A DNA stretch of 64,000 nucleotides, taken from Dipteris shenzhenensis. Lineage: Eukaryota > Polypodiophyta > Polypodiopsida > Gleicheniales. The DNA is taken from the NCBI GenBank assembly GCA_047967505.1, contig CM106541.1. One strand, given 5' to 3'. Position 1 is the first letter of the stretch. Every line of letters starts with the position of its first letter. Positions 36,550-47,381 of this stretch are shown piece after piece. The position numbers were made by a program, and so were the translations under genes. A model generated the notes under the pieces. The model made no database searches. It was not told where the DNA came from and worked only from the letters and a program-made list of their open reading frames with translations.

Positions 36550-37050
36550 CTCCTCCTCCATGGCTATTGGTTCCGCATGTACACACAAAACAATTCATTT
36601 CATTGCCTTATCATCCACCATTTTAACTCTCATCTACTAAGCCACATTTGCATATGCTATGCAGCCAAATACTTTAAGGTAATCCACCTAGGGTTTCCTT
36701 AAATCCTAAAATGGTGTGATGATTTTCAAGGGTTTGGTCGGGAGCCTATCGAAAATCTATCCATCACACACATAATGGATTCCATCCAAAATTTATGAGG
36801 TGCCACCCTTCTACACTTGATCATACACCTAGTCAAATATCTATTTTTCCTCTTAGTGAGTCGATTTTATTGAGGTGTGTATGGGATTGTACAATAATGT
36901 TTAATGTTTTTTTCTTGCAAATATTCTATAAAATCATTTGACATGTATTTCCCCCTTCTATTTTGTTCTCAAAGTTTATACCTTGTATCTCATATAGTTT
37001 TCAAGCATGTCCTGCCATGGTTGAAAACATATAAATATTTTAGATGTCTC
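36550..37050 (-). pseudogene. Ty1/copia integrase remnant
   Basis: Minus-strand text in mixed frames resembles integrase: MSNDFIEYLQEKNIKHYC, then TIPYTP, then RCMIKCRRVAPHKFWMESIM, then LKVFGCIAYANVA. These match the copia order (YxPQQNG zone, FWxxA zone, LRVFGCxA). It probably forms one decayed element with the gag fragment at 38036-38790, on the same strand. Confidence 0.55.
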
Positions 37051-38035
37051 CTTTGAAGGATAGACTCATGCAGACATGAAAAAGTCATAAAGGCTACAAA
37101 GTATAGATTTTATCCTAAGGATGGTATCTACATGGGACCACACACAACTACTATCTTTATAAGGCCAACACCTCGCTATGTATAAGTTGCATATCACTAT
37201 GTATAAGCTATGATTTTGTGATAGCCCAAATTGATCCATCCTTGGAAAGGCGTTCCTAATTGCTAGCACAATGTACATTTTTCAACACAAGGAGGCTACA
37301 AATTAACAATTGAATGTTTCTTGGAAGTAAGGTGCCTGGACGTGACACTCTCAAAATACCTAACTGCATCTGCTAGTATCACTCACATTGAGTGATACTA
37401 AATGTTCCTAGATGTGCCATTATCAAAATACCAAAGTAGAATCTTCCAGTATCACTCGCATTGAGTGACCTAATCTTAAAATTGGGATCATAGCTGCATA
37501 TAAGAAAAGACCATACTTTAGCCACATAGTTTGTTAAAGCATAATCCTTGTTTAGCATTTGAAGCATTTGAAATTAAGATAGACATTCCAACTTCCTTCT
37601 CTATTTTTTTTCTTGTATTCATTGATATAATGACCTAGATTTTTAAAACAATGCCATCTTCCTTTCTTTTTTATTTTGCATGCATCATCCTTTTCCTTTT
37701 GTTAGATCTTTGTTGTAAAGCAGCCTTAACTATGAACCACCTTCACGGATACCTTTACTCCCACCTTCAAGCATACCTTTACTCCTATCGTAGATAGAAA
37801 GTTCTTGACCACTGCTATGAGAGGAGGAAGGATTATTCTTCCTTGTATGCTCCTACAACAACACATGCACAAGATCCTCAAACTGAAGAGGTTGAGCATT
37901 TGTCCCTCAAAGATAAAGTAAAGTAAGACTCTTGCAATGATTGTAATGTTGTAGAAATGAAATATTTTCTATAAAAAAAAGCTAATCAATATTCAAGATT
38001 TGCACTCTAAGTTCTTGGAATATGAGCTAGATGCT

Positions 38036-38790
38036 TTAACATACTTTCACATCTTCCATATTTAGATTCTCATGCTCCTTCTTGAGAAATGAAACCCTTG
38101 CTTCATTCTTAGGCCAATCCATTGTTTGCAAGAGATCCCATGCATGCAAAGAGGTCTTGTAAGACCTAATATAAGAAATCATATGACTTTTTATTGACAA
38201 AGAGATCAAGTCAAGAGCTTGGGCAATATGGGCATTCAATATTCTTTGTTCAATTGTAGTAGTATCTGGATACACTATAGGTGTTGACTCAACCATTCCA
38301 AGCATACCATCTTCATGCATATTTAGATTCTAAATCTCCTTCTTAAGAAATGAAACCCTTGCTTCATACTTAATCCAATGCATTGTTTTCAAGAGATGCC
38401 ATGCATTCAAAGAGATCCTACAAGACCTAATGTGAGGAATAATACATCTTTTTATTGACAAGTAGATTAAGTGAAGAGCTTGGCCACTATGGGAATTTCA
38501 TATTCTTTGTTTAGCTGTAGTAGTTACAATTAGATTCAACCATTATGGGCATCCCATGTCCTTTGTTTAGTTCTAGTAGTCACAATTGCTACTAGTGTTG
38601 ATACAATCACTACAATAGCCTATGCTCTACTAGGTGTGGATGGTGCCTTTGGTGTAACATTTTTGGCATAGGGTTCATTTCCATTCACTAATCCCAGCAA
38701 ATTCTTAACCAAAACTCCATAAGAAGCAATTAATTGCATCAAGTTTTTCCTCTTGGAACAAATCTCTACAAAATTTGTTATTCTAAGCCA
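38036..38790 (-). pseudogene. Ty1/copia gag (UBN2-type) remnant with internal duplication
   Basis: From 38790 down, one frame reads QEEKLDAINCFLWSFG (like KLDxxNYxxWxxxM at a gag start). At 38320-38036 a clean 94-codon frame reads RILNAHIAQALDLISLSI, then SLHAWDLLQTMDWPKNEAR, then FLKKEHENLNMEDV, the UBN2 core. A second, more diverged copy of this ~270-bp segment lies directly beside it (38322-38540). Inactive. Confidence 0.6.
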
Positions 38791-39099
38791 TTGTCATGTA
38801 AAAATGCACAAACTACCCACAAATTTTACTTGTTGTTGTGAATGGTTTTTAAACTACCTAAGTGTTCTAACACTCAATGTAAATGCCCTCGTGAAACAAA
38901 AGATCTTTGCCTGGTACTAACTCAAAAATGCAACTCTTCTCGATTCCTTGTACTTGCAAAGTGCTCAGCAAAACCCAAAAGAGAAATTCAAGACTCCAAG
39001 AATTCAAAAAACCAAGAATCTAAGCAACAAAAACAAATCTATGAAATCTAGATCTAGGATAGAAACTAAGCAAATAAAGTTTCGAGATAGTCTGAGTCA

Positions 39100-39950
39100 A
39101 AATCTAGATTCTAGGAAATCTGAGGAGGAAGGATCAGATACTAGGAGCTAGATACTATAAGAGGGAGATGGATAGGATCTATGAGTAGAACAAGAATCCA
39201 AGGAGAAATATGAGATCCAAGGATAGGTCAAATTTTGTACAAAACCAAGACAAGTTGGGAGGCAAAGTCTAATCAAATATAAATGTAGAATCTAAGAAAA
39301 TCCAAAGGCTAAATTTGGAAAAATTTAGTGCAAGCTAGGTATAAGGGGCAAAACCCAGTTGACAATATGCCCAAGATCTTATGCAAAGTCTAGGATAGAC
39401 TCTGGTATACAATAGGCCTAGGTCACAATCCTCCAAGGTCTTTGCTTGGACTATACGACAAAGTTCCTAAACAACCAACTTGAATGTCTTCTTGGAAAGG
39501 ATGCGGACTCATAAAAAACTCCCAAAGATAAACCAAGTAGGTCGTTTTGATCTATATGATCTAGAAGAAGGTGTTCTACAACAAAGACTAGCTAGGCAGC
39601 CAAATTAGGGTTTTGTCTACTTTAAAAATGTCAAGAAAGAGGAGGAGAATTAAGGTGACCTATTATACAAGATCCTTTGACAACAAATGAAGCCTCAAAA
39701 TAATCATGAGGTCAAAGCGAGAATAGAGACATTAGGTAGAAAATAGGTCGTAAAGAGTCCAAATTAGGTTTGACTCACATAAACAGTGGTCAAACCGAAG
39801 CTAATTATAAAATTATCCAAATAGAACCACATTTGTAATAAAATACCAATACCTTTTGAAACCTAAAGACTCTCCACTACTCAAAGCAAAGTTGACAAGT
39901 TGCTAGAACTAGTTTTTTATATCAAAGATTGGATGTCTCCCATTGTCATT
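39100..39950. other. No gene recognised
   Basis: Purine-rich sequence with scattered atctagatct-type words. It could be the leader of the copia remnant on its left, but no primer site is seen. Confidence 0.35.
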
Positions 39951-41130
39951 TGCCCAAAAAGAGTGGAGAATCAAAGGTCTACATGGACTATCCACATTGA
40001 CTTCTGCCACCACAAAGGAAGGCCACTTTTAATTGTCATTTATGGATACCCTATTAGATAATATGGAAAGAAAGGAGCTACACTCCTTTGCAGATGGGTT
40101 CAATAGGTATAACCAAGTGAGTATGCACCCAAATGACTTGACCAAGAGTACATTTGCTATTGAGTGGGGCATGTAATCATGAAAAGTTATGCCTTTTGGG
40201 ATGCGCAATGTTGGACCACCTCCATCTCAACTAGTTACTGTAGCTTTTCGAGACTATATGAGAGACTTCGTGGACATGTCCTTGGATGACTTTTGTGTAC
40301 ATTCTATTGAGAACTACCATCTAGAGTATCTCCAAAAGTATTTAGATCGATTCTGCAAATTTTTACATTGCTTAAACCCCCAAAAATGTATACTTGAGCC
40401 CTGTGGTATCCAAGGATGGATTGACCATGGATGTGAGATAGCTTACAGGTATAACAATTTTCAATCTTGAGGATCATGAGATCGCTTAGTCCTTCCTCGA
40501 GCATGTACAAATATATAGGAGATTCATGCATTACTATGCAGATGTAGCATCACCTCTACCCAAGTTGCTAAACTAGGGTGTGAACTTTACATGGGACTCA
40601 TAACTATGAGTAATTTTTCTACCAGTCCAAGTAGGCATTTGCAACAACACTTTCGTTTTGTTAATCAGATTGTTGTCCATACCATTACCAAAGCCATTAT
40701 AATGCACGATATCATCTGTTCTTCTGTTCTTCAAACATATCCCTAGTTCCTCCCAATTGGGAGAAGGAGTTCCACATCCACGTGGATGCATCAAACTATG
40801 GCTTGAGTAGTATGCTATGCCAAGATAGCTTAAATTTGCTAGATCATCCTATCTGTTATGTGTTTAGGAAATTATTCATAGCTAAGAAAAATTATTCTAC
40901 TATTGTTTTCAATGCAGAAATACAATTCTTGTTTATTAGCAAACCCATTCATGTTTTGTGTTGACCATAAGGCCTTGAAATCTTTATGAGCAAACCCATT
41001 TATCTTTTATGTTGACCAACTAGCCTTAAAATATTTGATTCTAAATCTAGGATTTCCTAGTTTCTTCTTGATCCTTCATGTGCTCTTGGAGCTGGGAAGA
41101 GCTCATATAGAAGCTGACTAGATTGAGATG
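39950..41130 (+). pseudogene. Ty3/gypsy reverse transcriptase-RNase H remnant
   Basis: Plus-strand text in order: ADGFNRYNQVSMHPNDLTKS (about 40090), then VMPFGMRNVGPPP (40186), then FRDYMRDFVDMSLDDFCVHS with the catalytic YLDD changed to SLDD (about 40270), then LDRFCKFLHCLNPQKCILEP. After an unrelated-looking stretch, RNase H text begins at about 40768: FHIHVDASNYGLSSMLCQD, LDHPICYVFRKLFIAKKNYS and a repeated SKPI-LC segment to about 41040. Many stops. An old gypsy pol copy, plus strand. Confidence 0.65.
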
Positions 41131-41155
41131 ATGATGATGAGAAGGGTATCTCTAA

Positions 41156-41265
41156 TATACATGTATGTGCATGCGTGCGCACATACATGCGTGCATGCAT
41201 GTGTGTTTGTGTGTGTGTCTATGTGTCGGCATGCCTGTGTGTGCATCTCTGTGCATGCGTGCATT
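41156..41265. repeat. Alternating purine-pyrimidine tract
   Basis: tgtgcatgcgtgcgcacata and similar text for about 100 bp, mostly strict alternation of purine and pyrimidine. Confidence 0.8.
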
Positions 41266-41729
41266 TAGAATTCATTATCCCATTAATAATTGAACCATAC
41301 AATGGATTCAGTCATAGATTGACCTTAAACTAAACAATTAAAATTTAAAAATAATTCAAATATGGAGATTTAAACATTTAAAAGAAATGAGATATAATTT
41401 TATTTTGAAGGTATTATAGCCAAACAAGGTAGGTTTACAAAAGTGTAGAATCCATCCGGTAGTCCAGGCTCCCACGTCAGGGTTTACTTAGCTGCCACCA
41501 TCCAAACCAACCAATTATTAGAACAATGAAGTTGAATTCGGGTAGACAAGTAATGCCTGTATCCCCTGGCTTGTTATCGCTTTACCAAAGATTTAAAATT
41601 TTTAAATTTTAATGGAACTTAAGTATCATAACTCACAATATCTAGAGGGAATACCACTAATGATAGCTCAAACCAAGAAAAATGTGGCATAATAACCAGT
41701 TTTGCATGTGTGCATGTGTATGTGCCAAT

Positions 41730-41870
41730 TGACCTGATATGGGGGGTAGTCCACACCTAGTTGTGGCATAAGTTTAAAAATTCCCATGGGGGGTAATCCA
41801 CAACCATCAGAGATAAAAATTAAATAAATAATCATGGGGGGTTACTCCACACCCAGGATTAAGGAAACTT
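41730..41870 (+). repeat. Three spaced copies of ggggg-tagtccacacc
   Basis: Copies such as atggggggtagtccacacct, atggggggtaatccacaacc and atggggggttactccacacc occur at about 41739, 41788 and 41835, spaced about 48 bp. They lie in otherwise AT-rich, gene-free DNA (41270-42700), which also has (AT)n tracts at 42541-42557 and 42578-42595. Confidence 0.75.
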
Positions 41871-42699
41871 TAAAAAGTTTAGAAAATATTCGATGGCTTG
41901 AAGCGTGTATTTGCATTACTATTCCAAGCCTAGAAACTCTCAAAAGCATAAAAGAAGCCAAAAATAATTAATCCTACACAAGTGAGCTTTTTGTTACTAA
42001 TAAACACACACTATTGAGATAATTGGTAAATTGTTTAAGCAAATTGTAATCATGAATATCGCCATTGAAGTAATAGCCATTAAATGTTACAATTAGGAAT
42101 AATAATATTATTGGAATGAAAGCAAATATAAGTAACTAATTACACGAACAAATTCTAACAAATAAATGAGTTGATAGAATTGAAGAGGAATAAATGAATA
42201 AACTCCAAAGAGAGCAAAAATGAAGACCAATTAATGAAAAAAGGAGTACACAAATGAAATCAAACTTTTTTAAGGATTGAAAAAAAGGGGGCCAAAAATA
42301 AATTGTAGTAAAATAGTGAAAATAATTAATTTAAAATTTTAAGACATTAAAGGTAACTACGAAGGAAAAATGAAACTTACAAAGGTAAACAATAAGGGAG
42401 AGAAAAGATAGAAAAGTTGAGAAAATTAAGAAGGGAATAGAAACAAGAATTAAAAAGGGGGTTATAAACAAGTGACGGGCAAAATAAGAGGGGACATTTT
42501 TTTATAAAAAAATACACTTGGGGGTTACTTAACTCAAGCTATATATATATATATATAAGGTTACTTAAATAGAAGAGTATATATATATATATATTAAAGC
42601 AAAAAAGGAGAGCTCCAAGCAAACAATCAACCAATAAAAGAAAATGTGTTAAGGTTAAAGAACCATGCAATAAAGGATTAAAAAATAATTAAAGAAAAA

Positions 42700-44160
42700 A
42701 AGGGGTTGCTACTGACACTTTTATACATAACAAAGGAATTAGGAACTTGTAGCTCAAATGTGGGACCCGCGAAGTCCTTTTAAATAAAGTGAGTCAAAGG
42801 ACGAGTCTTCCACGTAGCCCGTATGGCCAAGTAGGCATGGGACTTATAAGCACAATCAAAGAAGAGCGAGTTTTGCCTGCAACTTTAAAGTGGAGTCAAG
42901 TCGAGGCGAGTCATGCAACGTGAAACTTAAGCGATCAGAACAACAAGAGAGTGTGAAGCCGTCAGTGATCAAAGAGTGGAGGGTGGCCAAGAAGTTTGGG
43001 ATAAGGAAGCGCGAAAAGTAGAAAAGACAGGCAACGAGCTTGAGACAAACACTCAGGCCAAGAGAGTTAAGAAGGTCGAGTAAGGGGACCTACGCGGAGG
43101 ATGAAGGAGAGGAAACGGTAATTGGCAACGAAGGGAGGACCGGTGCGGCACTATAGAGTGGCCATGAAGCAAGCAACAAAGGAAGCGGAGAGACTAAGAA
43201 GGAGGTCAAAAGGCCAAGAAGGGAAAAAGTTACGTTAAAGCGATGGAAGAAGTAAAGACGAAGGTAGGCGGAAGGAGCTAGAACAAGCCAAGGCAAGACA
43301 AGCACCTGAGAAGAGGGAGGCAGCCCACATCGCACAATGATCCTCGCCAGATGCTACTAGCTTGTGTCAACTAATGAAGGGAGAGGGCACGGAGCGTGGA
43401 CTCTAGGAGTACGGGTGGGAGACGGATGATACGGGTAGCAGGAGATTAGAGACCTGAGAGTCTTCTAAGAGAAGAGATGCAGACGATATGACCAGAGAAG
43501 CAGCCAAGTCGTAGTGGTCGCCAATAGAGATGGGAACGTATGCCAGGCATACCTGAATACAAAGCAAAGAAGCAATCCATAACAAAGGAGGTCTGTCGTG
43601 CAAGGTGATATCACTAGCCAACAAATGAATGCAACGTGAACAAGTATCTCCAAAAAGTCCCGTGAACAACACTGTGTAACTTCCCCAGTGGCCTTCGCAA
43701 TAAATGACATACGTAAACACCCGCTAAGTGGCTATACTATCGTGATCTTCAATTCTCTAGAGAGCACGGTTGAAGCAACGAAAATGGGCAAAGCCAAGAG
43801 CTTCTCAAGACGAGCTTGGGGAATCACGTAAGGGAGAAATCTGAATCACGTAAGCTTGGCAACGAAGTGCGATCTAGAGCAACTGCAACACAGTTAAGTC
43901 GAAGATGAAGAGGGAAAAACCGGAGTTGAGAAGGCCAAAAAAGCATGTGAGTTGTGAAGTCGAAAAAATCCGTGTCTATAAGGACTTCTTCGAAACAAGG
44001 CGAAGCCAAAGTTAGGAACCGCCACACGGTACTAGATAGATAGAAGCTTAGGTGGCTAATTAATGGATAGAAGTAGGGTAGATGGATAGAGGGGGGGGGC
44101 AAGGGAAGGTTAAGTAGATGGTTAGGTAAGGTAGGAAATAGTTACGTAAGGGAGCGTTAA
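42700..44160. other. Purine-rich block without a gene
   Basis: G+C is higher than in the flanks, and the plus strand is dominated by aag, gag and cga words. The 81-105-codon minus-strand frames are the complement of this bias and have no domain. It may be the internal region of a non-autonomous LTR element, but I find no LTR or primer site. Confidence 0.4.
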
Positions 44161-44423
44161 TTAAAACAATCAAGTGCATAGCACTTGCCCATTATCTTCT
44201 TATCCACAATTTAGGTTCTTAAAGTTTATCCCTTAGGAAATCCATGCATGCGTGCACCTTGAGAAAATAAATTTACTTAGGGGTTTTATAATAAAAATTA
44301 AATTTTCTTGCAAAAAGTCATAAAAGGCAAATAAATAAATCAGAGGGTTAACAAAGTAAATAATAATAGTTTATATAATAATACAAATAATATAAATAAT
44401 ACATTCAAGTAAATTATTATTAA

Positions 44424-44463
<40 letters not shown>

Positions 44464-44690
44464 CCATGTGCACCGTCCACTAGTTCATTGTGGGGGGTAG
44501 ATGGATAGAGGGGGCTGGGACTAGGGGGATGATAAGCCATGTTTTATGGTTAGGTACGGTGGAGTTTAGGCTAGAGGATGGTTAGGTCAGGGTGGTGGCA
44601 GAGGGTTTAGTTAGAGTAGGGGGTTGGGTTTAGTTACAAAGGAGGTTAGATTGAGAAAGAGTAATGTAGGGGGTTGGGTTTAGTCAAGAA
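44424..44690 (+). repeat. (GT)n tract followed by G-rich repeats
   Basis: (GT)19 or so at 44424-44462. Then come gtagatggatagaggggg (also near 44077) and two copies of gtagggggttgggtttagt (about 44618 and 44668). Confidence 0.8.
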
Positions 44691-44889
44691 TTAACTATCA
44701 TTAGTATATAATAAGATAAACTCATTTTCAAAGTATCTAACCCACAAATTGAGCATACAAAGACTGGAACTCACATAGAGATGATGATAGATATTTGTTA
44801 ATCAATTCTACACACACATGCATCATCCACACACTTTGATGATTGGCCACTACATAGATATGCTGCCCCAAATCCGGGCACTTCTCAAA

Positions 44890-45430
44890 CACTAACAATG
44901 GTTCTTCACAACTTGATGCAAGGTCCACTCATGAATTATACTATACTTGTCCATCGTAGTTGGATGGTATGGTGTGGACTTCCAGTGCTTAATGCAATAT
45001 GTCGTAATAAAAATATGAATCCTCTCGTTTAGGAAATGAGTACCATGGTTTGATGTTGAATTGGCAATATGAATCAAAATTATCTCATTTATGAAATGAG
45101 TACCATGGTTTGATGCTAGTTTGAGAGGGCATCCAAAACTCCCAATAAATTCGTATATAAAAGGTAGGTACATTCTTGGCATTATCCTCTCAAAATGACA
45201 GGGTCTCTGCTCACTTGGTGACATAGTCCACAACCACTAAGATGTATTGACTATGGGCCCCTTTGGTGGAGGATTGATTAGGCCCATTAATGGCTCATTT
45301 CTCAAAGGTTGAGTTTGAATAATGGGGATCAAGGCCATGCTGTCTTGGGGCATGGGATTATGCATATGTTGATAGACATCACACCTCAATAATCTGTAAA
45401 CATGTGAGACGACCAAAAACTACTAGTGCA
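44890..45430 (-). pseudogene. Ty3/gypsy integrase remnant
   Basis: On the minus strand, MGLINPPPKGPIVN is followed by FIYEFIGSFGCPLKLASNHG and THFINE, then a second THFLNERIHIFITTYCIKHW and STPYHP. This matches gypsy integrase (FGCPxxIxSDxGxHFxN, then KxSTPYxPQxNG). The second catalytic Asp (SDxG) reads SNHG. A ~70-bp internal duplication repeats the catalytic neighbourhood (about 45030 and 45100). Inactive. Confidence 0.6.
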
Positions 45431-46500
45431 TACATAGTGTAACCCCCGCTTTTTTGTACAAATTCATCTTATTCCATGCACATTAGCACTCGAAATCCCA
45501 ACCTTTTTTCCCTTAGTCACTTGCCCCGAGTCACAAACCTTAACTTTGGTCTACTTGCACATGTCTACAACTAAGAAATCTATCAAGCGTTCTAATGTTC
45601 ATAACTTGTAATAGGTATGTCGGATTGCGATGATGCAAAAAGGTAACATACTCTCTCCACCTATGCACTTAGCTTTAGCTCCAGGAAAGACCATGGGGGT
45701 CATTTATTAAGAACTTTGTTAGAAACATGGTGTCAAGGAGAGAGAGAGAGAGAGAGGCTAGGGAATGCAGAAGTGATACTCAAATGAAGACATATGAGGA
45801 AGGGTTAATGGAGGGATTGAACCAAAGGGCCCAAATATCACTCTGATGCAAATGGCAATTATGAATATTAAGAAGGGACGTTTGGTTTTTGTTCCTAAAT
45901 CATTTGATGACTCGATAAGGTACCAGAAGAGAGTTATTACAAAATCGATATTCCAAACTTTTGAGTCTTAAATGTCTATCAATTTTGTGGGCAAAAGAAT
46001 GTCAAATAAGTAATTGAAGTTTATGGCGTTAGGACTATACTACAACACTTGTACATATGTTGCACATAGTGAATATATTTTCCTTTCATTGAAGAAAGTG
46101 GCTTTTATGTAGTTTAAAGTTTAACTTTTGCATCTACAATGTCAATTTTGAAATTTTCAAATTTGATTGAAAAGTCTTAATAGCCGATTTACTTTGAGCT
46201 ATTGAAATATGAGAATGTTGATTAATGCTCTCAAGAATTGTAACCATTTGTGTCAACACGAGATACTTTGGTTGCTAGACCAATGTTTAGGTGGTTATTA
46301 TAGTGCATTTCTAAATCTATGGTGGTGCCTTGGTGAAGGTATTCGTTGAATTATCTAAAGCAATATACTTATTTCGAATAGTACTTAATGTCAATGTATC
46401 CAATAACTTTGATCCTGTGAATTCCAACCAACCAAACATACCCAAAAAAAGGTTTCTGAAGTCTGCAATGAAAATCATACTCATTTCATAGCGAGTATCA
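45431..46500. other. No gene recognised
   Basis: AT-rich; (GA)n at 45740-45756. No coding motif. Confidence 0.4.
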
Positions 46501-47381
46501 CAAAGCAAGATCATAAGACAGTTTACATGGATTTGCCCCTTTGTAACACAAATAAAAAGCTGTCCCTCAGAAACAGAAGGGAGAAGAGAAAAGTGGAAAG
46601 GGGGGGGGGCCCAATTATAACAAGACCCAGAAGCAAGAGTCTGGACATCCCAACTTTATAGAGTTTAATATGTACATAGCAAAATGCTGCTCAAAACTCC
46701 ATATGCTAAAAGATTCCTGGCTCTCCTTGTACAAAAGTGGAGCTATTTCCTGTGTGTGAACATGTTGGAAACCGTTGCTCGACGATCACATTTCAAAGAC
46801 ATACTGCACCAACTCTGAAAGGTCCAGTGACATCTCCCATGTGCAGACTTTGTCATATTTACAATCAGCAAATGTTCCTCTTGTGTAAGAGGTACCATGA
46901 TCCAGCATGTCAGGAAACGTTTCCAGGCATAGACAGGAGAATTCAATGCAAGTCACTGGTTGCATCATACTCAAGAGAAACTGTTCATCATCAAGCTTTG
47001 CCAATACATAATTGACCTGAATTGAGACGACAAGATGGGATAGCTTTGTTTTTCTAAGTAAGCTCAGCACTCTAGGATCGTTTCCAACTTTATGACCTCT
47101 CCTTTCAGTCACAAGCTCGAGCAGAACCAGATGCTTTCATCACATCTGCAGGAAGGCCAGCTCCAAAAGCCTCTTTGAAGATAACTGCTAGACTGATCCT
47201 ATCATTCAATAATACTGGACCAATCCAGGAATATAAATAGAAACAGGAGGACTTTGTTGTGATATAACTTGCTTGTCTCAGCAAGTACTTTGTTGAGATC
47301 CATATTCCTACTTTAGATCAGCTGACTACAAAGTATTGTTTAACTCTCTCCATGAAGACATTAAATAATCTGAACGAAATC
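46500..47381 (-). other. Likely 3' untranslated and flanking DNA of the large gene
   Basis: This lies directly downstream of the TAG at 47382 on the minus strand. Frames are short. Composition is closer to the gene than to the AT-rich DNA beyond 46500. I could not fix a poly(A) site; the stretch ctctataaag on the minus strand near 46660 is one possibility. Confidence 0.35.

Noticed and set aside
43090-44102. Several minus-strand frames of 80-105 codons
   Set aside because: Complement of a purine-rich block; Leu/Ser/Pro-rich, overlapping in different frames, no motif.
44580-44690. gggtttag words suggesting plant telomere repeats
   Set aside because: Only two isolated ggttgggtttag copies inside a 50-bp duplication; no tandem TTTAGGG array.
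46737-47112. Frames of 92 (plus) and 108 (minus) codons downstream of the large gene
   Set aside because: Mutually overlapping on opposite strands, no domain; more likely the 3' untranslated region.
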